Positions 6,574 to 9,523 of a DNA stretch of 9,523 bases are shown in pieces. Position 1 is the stretch's first letter, and each line of letters begins with the position of its first letter. The stretch comes from an uncultured Lachnospiraceae bacterium (lineage in GTDB: Bacteria > Bacillota > Clostridia > Lachnospirales > Lachnospiraceae), in NCBI GenBank assembly GCA_937891165.1, contig CALAEX010000142.1, positions 1 through 9,523 on the forward strand, in the 5' to 3' direction. Below the pieces are notes generated by a model. That model did not search any database. It saw only the letters and a list, made by a program, of their open reading frames with translations, and had not been told where the DNA came from. The position numbers were made by a program, and so were the translations under genes.

Positions 6574-8982
6574 TTATTGTTCAATTGCTGGTGTCCAATA
6601 TTGTTGATTGTAAATATCTGTAAAACGATAAGTGACTCGTACAGCACCTTCTCCTACATCCACATTGCTAATTGTCATATCTTGTGTTACTGTCATTTGT
6701 TCTCCTAAATAATAACTATCTATATATTCCCCATGATAAGAATAGTAGTCACATAAGAAATCTAATGTATCACCTACTTGTAACTGACTCATACCTTTTG
6801 CTATAGTTTCTGTTTCACCCTCTACATAATCAGTACGAGCCCCTGCAATATATCCATATGGATGTTCGTTGTCAAATACTAAAATTAAATTTACACGCTC
6901 TCCATTTAATAAAGCAGGCACATGACCCGTAATTGTATAATTATCGCCATCTATTACCGTATCTAAATAGTAGTATGCTACAGGTTGTCCATTGATAGCA
7001 AGCCAAGTACGGTCTGTTTCTCCAATTAAGCAACCATTTTCATCAAACTCAAACACATTATCTAAACCTAAATCAATAAAGCCTTCTCCATCATCATAGA
7101 ACATATTAAGTTCCAAACTATGTACTAAATTCCACTGTTCTTCACTCAGCTTCAATTTGTTATTTTCCCATACGAAAGCAGAAGCATCAAAATAATTATC
7201 AGACAAATATTCCGCCATTGTTTCTGTATCCATTGTATTTTCATTCAAAAAGTCTGTGTTTGACTTATCTAAACCAACGATATTTCCAACTTGACTGCTT
7301 AAAAAACTACCTAACATTTGTGCAATCATTTCCGAACTACCACCACTACTAGAACTTCCACTATTCAATAAAGTACCAAGCAATGCAGGTAAAGGAGAAG
7401 ATGTACCACCGGTTGCTGTCTGACCACCAACTTCTAAACTAGCAAACGCCTGAATACAACGAGCATATTCCTCATCCATGCCAATCGCTTCATAAGTATC
7501 TACTACTTCATCTACCGAAGATACTTTCTTATAAGGGAAGTAAATAGATAATCCATATGCATTTGTCATATTGCTAGAAGTACGATTATATTTTACGGTA
7601 CTAAGTAAAGCTTTAGCTAAATCCTCACCTTCTTTTGTACCTAAATTGTTTGCTAAATGCACTAAATCTACTTGGTCTATTGATTGTGCAAATTCTCTGG
7701 AACGATAACGTGCATCCGATACCGTTTTATATTCTTTATTTTGAATCATTTGACTTGCAGACTTAGAAAATTCCTTTAATTCTTCTGGTACTGTCATTTC
7801 TAATTCTGCTAAATCCACCACAGATAATGTCGTTTTTTGCCCCCTGCATTCTCTCGCACAAGTATCTACAAAATCATCTACGATATTTTTTCCAATCTCA
7901 ATCGTTGGCATAGAAGTATTTTTTGCTAAATTTGTCAACCAATTGGTATAATACCAACCTACCCCCGGTTCTGTTTCTTCGGAAGCAATTAAATAGTCCG
8001 CATATGGTGTCAACATCAATGCTGTTTCTAAAGTAGCCATCAAACAAGCATCAAACCCAATAAAATCAAAGGTCACATTTGCTTTTTTCAATGCTTGATT
8101 GATTTCAGCTAAATCCATAGAACCACTATTGCTATACTTTTCATCATAACCATAACCACTAATTGAGCCACCGCCATGATCCCAGAAAATTAACTGATTA
8201 CGATTCGCTGGAAAGTTTTTATTACACCACTGAATAAAACTAGTCAATGTATTTGGGTCTGTCATTGGAACCGAACCTGCATCTTCTACTAAAAGACGTA
8301 ATTTACCATCTACTACTTGATATATCTGATTTACTTCATTACTCACTACACTATTACGCCAACTTTTACAGCCACCCGTATACACAATCAGATTTACTTT
8401 GTCTCCTAAATCCGCTGCTAACATCTCCTGTAAATCAGAAGTACCCATACCTGCACGGGATTCCAAGTCCGTACCACACATATATACCATAATCGTTACA
8501 GTGTCTTGATTATTCCCTAAAATTTTAGTTCTTTTCTCTCTTGCTGTGGATGCTACTGATGTGTTGAGTTTTGCTACATTACTCTCTAACTCCCAACCAT
8601 TACTTGTAGTACCACTATTTAACATACCACTAAGACCTGAAAGACTACCTACAATATCAGATAAATTTGTATTTATGCCACCATTAGTAGCATTTTGTGA
8701 CTCATTACCAACGATAGATTGTCCACTATCGGAACTCCCACCTAAAAGACTAGCAGCACCACCGCCTCCACCAAGTAAAGCTACCACAAGCAGAATAATT
8801 TTAAGTAGTGGACTTTTTCCACTTGAAGAACGAGTTACTTTGCTAGAAGAAGTACCCTTATTATTGCTAGAATGACTACTGCTTCCTACTGGACCAGTAC
8901 CTAGACCAGAACCACGCTTTTTTACACCCTTACTATTTCCAGTAACATTTTTTTCTCTGGATTTGGGTCTATTATTTTCCAT
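6574..8982 (-). CDS. Membrane-anchored clostripain (C11 family) cysteine peptidase
   Basis: An 802-aa C11 peptidase; relatives cut after Arg or Lys and mature by self-cleavage. The N-terminus (1-57) is basic and Ser/Gly-rich (MENNRPKSREKNVTG, then RRGSGLGTGPVGS), a pattern I recall from Lachnospiraceae proteins. One hydrophobic segment follows (about 58-80, LLKIILLVVALLGGGG), a signal-anchor that would place the rest outside the cell. After a Gly/Ser/Asn linker the C11 domain runs from about 160 to 515. It has TVTIMVYMCGTDLES (161-175), catalytic H269 in IFWDHGGGSISGYG, catalytic C313 in FIGFDACLMA, and YGLSIYFPY (476-484). A second low-complexity linker (about 521-555) leads to a beta-rich C-terminal domain (about 585-802) that I cannot name. 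AAAGGAGAG stands seven bases before the ATG. It starts 24 bp after the stop of the truncated upstream gene, so the two were probably in one operon. Substrate unknown. Confidence 0.92.
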   Translation of the reverse strand: MENNRPKSREKNVTGNSKGVKKRGSGLGTGPVGSSSHSSNNKGTSSSKVTRSSSGKSPLLKIILLVVALLGGGGGAASLLGGSSDSGQSIVGNESQNATNGGINTNLSDIVGSLSGLSGMLNSGTTSNGWELESNVAKLNTSVASTAREKRTKILGNNQDTVTIMVYMCGTDLESRAGMGTSDLQEMLAADLGDKVNLIVYTGGCKSWRNSVVSNEVNQIYQVVDGKLRLLVEDAGSVPMTDPNTLTSFIQWCNKNFPANRNQLIFWDHGGGSISGYGYDEKYSNSGSMDLAEINQALKKANVTFDFIGFDACLMATLETALMLTPYADYLIASEETEPGVGWYYTNWLTNLAKNTSMPTIEIGKNIVDDFVDTCARECRGQKTTLSVVDLAELEMTVPEELKEFSKSASQMIQNKEYKTVSDARYRSREFAQSIDQVDLVHLANNLGTKEGEDLAKALLSTVKYNRTSSNMTNAYGLSIYFPYKKVSSVDEVVDTYEAIGMDEEYARCIQAFASLEVGGQTATGGTSSPLPALLGTLLNSGSSSSGGSSEMIAQMLGSFLSSQVGNIVGLDKSNTDFLNENTMDTETMAEYLSDNYFDASAFVWENNKLKLSEEQWNLVHSLELNMFYDDGEGFIDLGLDNVFEFDENGCLIGETDRTWLAINGQPVAYYYLDTVIDGDNYTITGHVPALLNGERVNLILVFDNEHPYGYIAGARTDYVEGETETIAKGMSQLQVGDTLDFLCDYYSYHGEYIDSYYLGEQMTVTQDMTISNVDVGEGAVRVTYRFTDIYNQQYWTPAIEQ

Positions 8983-9006
8983 CCTTTTCTCTCCTTTATA
9001 TATTTT

Positions 9007-9132
9007 TTATTTAATCATTGCAGCTATAAAAACAGATAATATCATTATAATTACAATTCCAACATATGTCATAAGCATCGTTTTTTGTTTTTTCGCAACT
9101 GTTTTTGAATCATCTTCATCCTCTTCATCCTT
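9007..9132 (-). pseudogene. C-terminal fragment of a tail-anchored membrane protein, broken at the junction
   Basis: Only the last ~35-40 codons are native: an acidic run (DEEDEDDSK), a basic patch (KKQK) and one hydrophobic segment, YVGIVIIMILSVFIAAMIK, at the very end. This is the layout of a protein held in the membrane by its C-terminus with the bulk in the cytoplasm. AT-rich codon use matches the downstream clostripain gene, which starts 24 bp later, so the two were probably cotranscribed. Beyond about 9132 the minus-strand frame stays open to 9483, but it is the antisense of a GC-rich coding sequence and gives a His/Asp/Gly-rich nonsense peptide. The true N-terminal part is missing. The family cannot be recognised from this tail. 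Confidence 0.65.
9109..9132. other. Composition breakpoint / probable chimeric junction
   Basis: AT-rich sequence to the left gives way to GC-rich sequence to the right. The boundary contains a perfect 9-bp tandem repeat, TCTTCATCC, at 9113-9121 and 9122-9130. Both readings are plausible across it: acidic residues (minus strand, left-hand gene) and IIFILFIL (plus strand, right-hand gene). This suggests a join through shared short sequence. Genes on either side run on opposite strands and both are truncated here. Confidence 0.75.
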
Positions 9133-9523
9133 GGCGTGATCCAGCTCGTCATGGAAAGCGGCATCATGGAAGATATCGTCAACTGGGTGCAGAAGACCTT
9201 CATCAAGACGGCCCGTCAGGCCGAGATCACAATCATCGCCTCCACGGTGCTGATCACCATCCCCATTTCCAGCTCCATCGGCCATGCCATTGGCCTGGGC
9301 CTGATCGCCTTCATTTTCGACACCTTCGGCGGTGTTATGGTTGCCAAGCTGATGAACCTGTTCACCAAGGAGAAGATCAATCCCATGATCGGCGCAGCCG
9401 GCATCTCCGCTTTCCCCATGTCCGCCCGTGTTGTCCATAAGATGGGCCTGGAGGAGGATAATCAGAATTTCCTGCTGATGCATTCCATCGGTGTCAACGT
9501 TTCCGGCCAGATCGCATCCGTCA
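9109..9523 (+). CDS. Sodium-pumping decarboxylase beta subunit fragment (OadB/GcdB/MmdB type), truncated at both ends
   Basis: One frame (codons ATC at 9109 and 9112, and so on) is open from just after an in-frame TGA (9106-9108) to the window end, with strong preference for C or G at third positions. From about 9292 it reads GLGLIAFIFDTFGGV, then AKLMNLFTKEKINPMIGAAG, then SAFPMSARVVHKMG, then NFLLMHSIGVNVSGQIASV. This is the conserved C-terminal region of the integral-membrane beta subunit of oxaloacetate, glutaconyl-CoA or methylmalonyl-CoA decarboxylases, which couples decarboxylation to Na+ export. The stretch before it (9109-9291: LGVIQLVMESGIMEDIVNWV and onward) is also membrane-like. 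It does not match what I recall of OadB and looks more like an NhaC-type antiporter. No start codon or ribosome site belongs to this gene here, and it ends at the window edge. The GC-rich codons point to a different source genome. Confidence 0.7.
   Translation, partial: MIFILFILGVIQLVMESGIMEDIVNWVQKTFIKTARQAEITIIASTVLITIPISSSIGHAIGLGLIAFIFDTFGGVMVAKLMNLFTKEKINPMIGAAGISAFPMSARVVHKMGLEEDNQNFLLMHSIGVNVSGQIASV

Noticed and set aside
6530..6574. AT-rich inverted repeat AGAAAAAT / ATTTTTCT between the clostripain and GH3 genes
   Set aside because: The arms contain almost only A-T pairs around a 29-nt loop, so it is not a credible terminator and could easily occur by chance.
9105..9440. A plus-strand frame rich in His, Arg and Pro, and a minus-strand frame at 9216-9419
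   Set aside because: Both are shadows in GC-rich DNA of the correct plus-strand frame, which has recognisable OadB-type motifs.
9007..9483. A 158-codon minus-strand frame running across the junction, with a His/Asp/Gly-rich N-terminal two thirds
   Set aside because: Most of it is the antisense of the GC-rich decarboxylase-type coding sequence. Only the last ~35-40 codons look native, so it is not a real fusion protein.
1..9523. CRISPR arrays, tRNA or rRNA genes, insertion sequences, phage genes or toxin-antitoxin pairs
   Set aside because: No regularly spaced repeats, cloverleaf-type sequences, transposase or integrase motifs, or small paired toxin-antitoxin frames were seen by eye on either strand.

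Overview
The first ~9.1 kb is AT-rich DNA with compact gene spacing, strong AGGAGG-type ribosome binding sites and gene families typical of anaerobic gut Firmicutes. These are a flavodiiron protein, an L-cysteine desulfidase-like iron-sulfur protein, an AIM24-family protein, a CJM1_0395/SprA-related putative metalloprotease, a cytoplasmic GH3 glycosidase and a membrane-anchored clostripain. I infer Clostridia, probably Lachnospiraceae; the 'RPKSREKNVTG...RRGSGLGTGPVGS' N-terminus of the clostripain is a pattern I associate with that family.

Layout. Bases 1-146 hold no gene but contain a GC-richer palindromic element. Three minus-strand genes follow in the order of transcription AIM24 (3347->2667), cyuA-like (2642->1362), fprA (1304->147). 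A promoter with a dyad in its spacer lies upstream of AIM24, and an intrinsic terminator sits directly on the cyuA stop codon, so fprA probably depends partly on read-through. Divergent from this cluster, one plus-strand gene (3533-4240) encodes the SprA-related protein and has its own promoter. It converges on a minus-strand GH3 gene (6507->4354) across a hairpin. Upstream of the GH3 gene lie the C11 clostripain (8982->6574) and the last ~35 codons of a C-terminally membrane-anchored protein ending at 9007.

At about 9109-9132 the sequence changes abruptly to GC-rich DNA. Its only sensible reading is on the plus strand, and it ends as the C-terminal part of a sodium-pumping decarboxylase beta subunit (OadB/GcdB/MmdB type). 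Both flanking genes are broken at the join, which sits in a 9-bp tandem repeat, and there is no mobile-element signature. I read this as an assembly chimera or a very recent illegitimate join, not a functional locus. The GC-rich piece may itself contain a second join near 9290.

Functionally, the AIM24-cyuA-fprA cluster suggests cysteine breakdown to pyruvate, ammonia and sulfide beside O2/NO detoxification, which could protect the oxygen-sensitive iron-sulfur enzyme. The GH3 enzyme processes imported oligosaccharides, and the clostripain acts at the outer face of the membrane. I see no clear novel multi-gene system, phage, transposon, CRISPR array or RNA gene.
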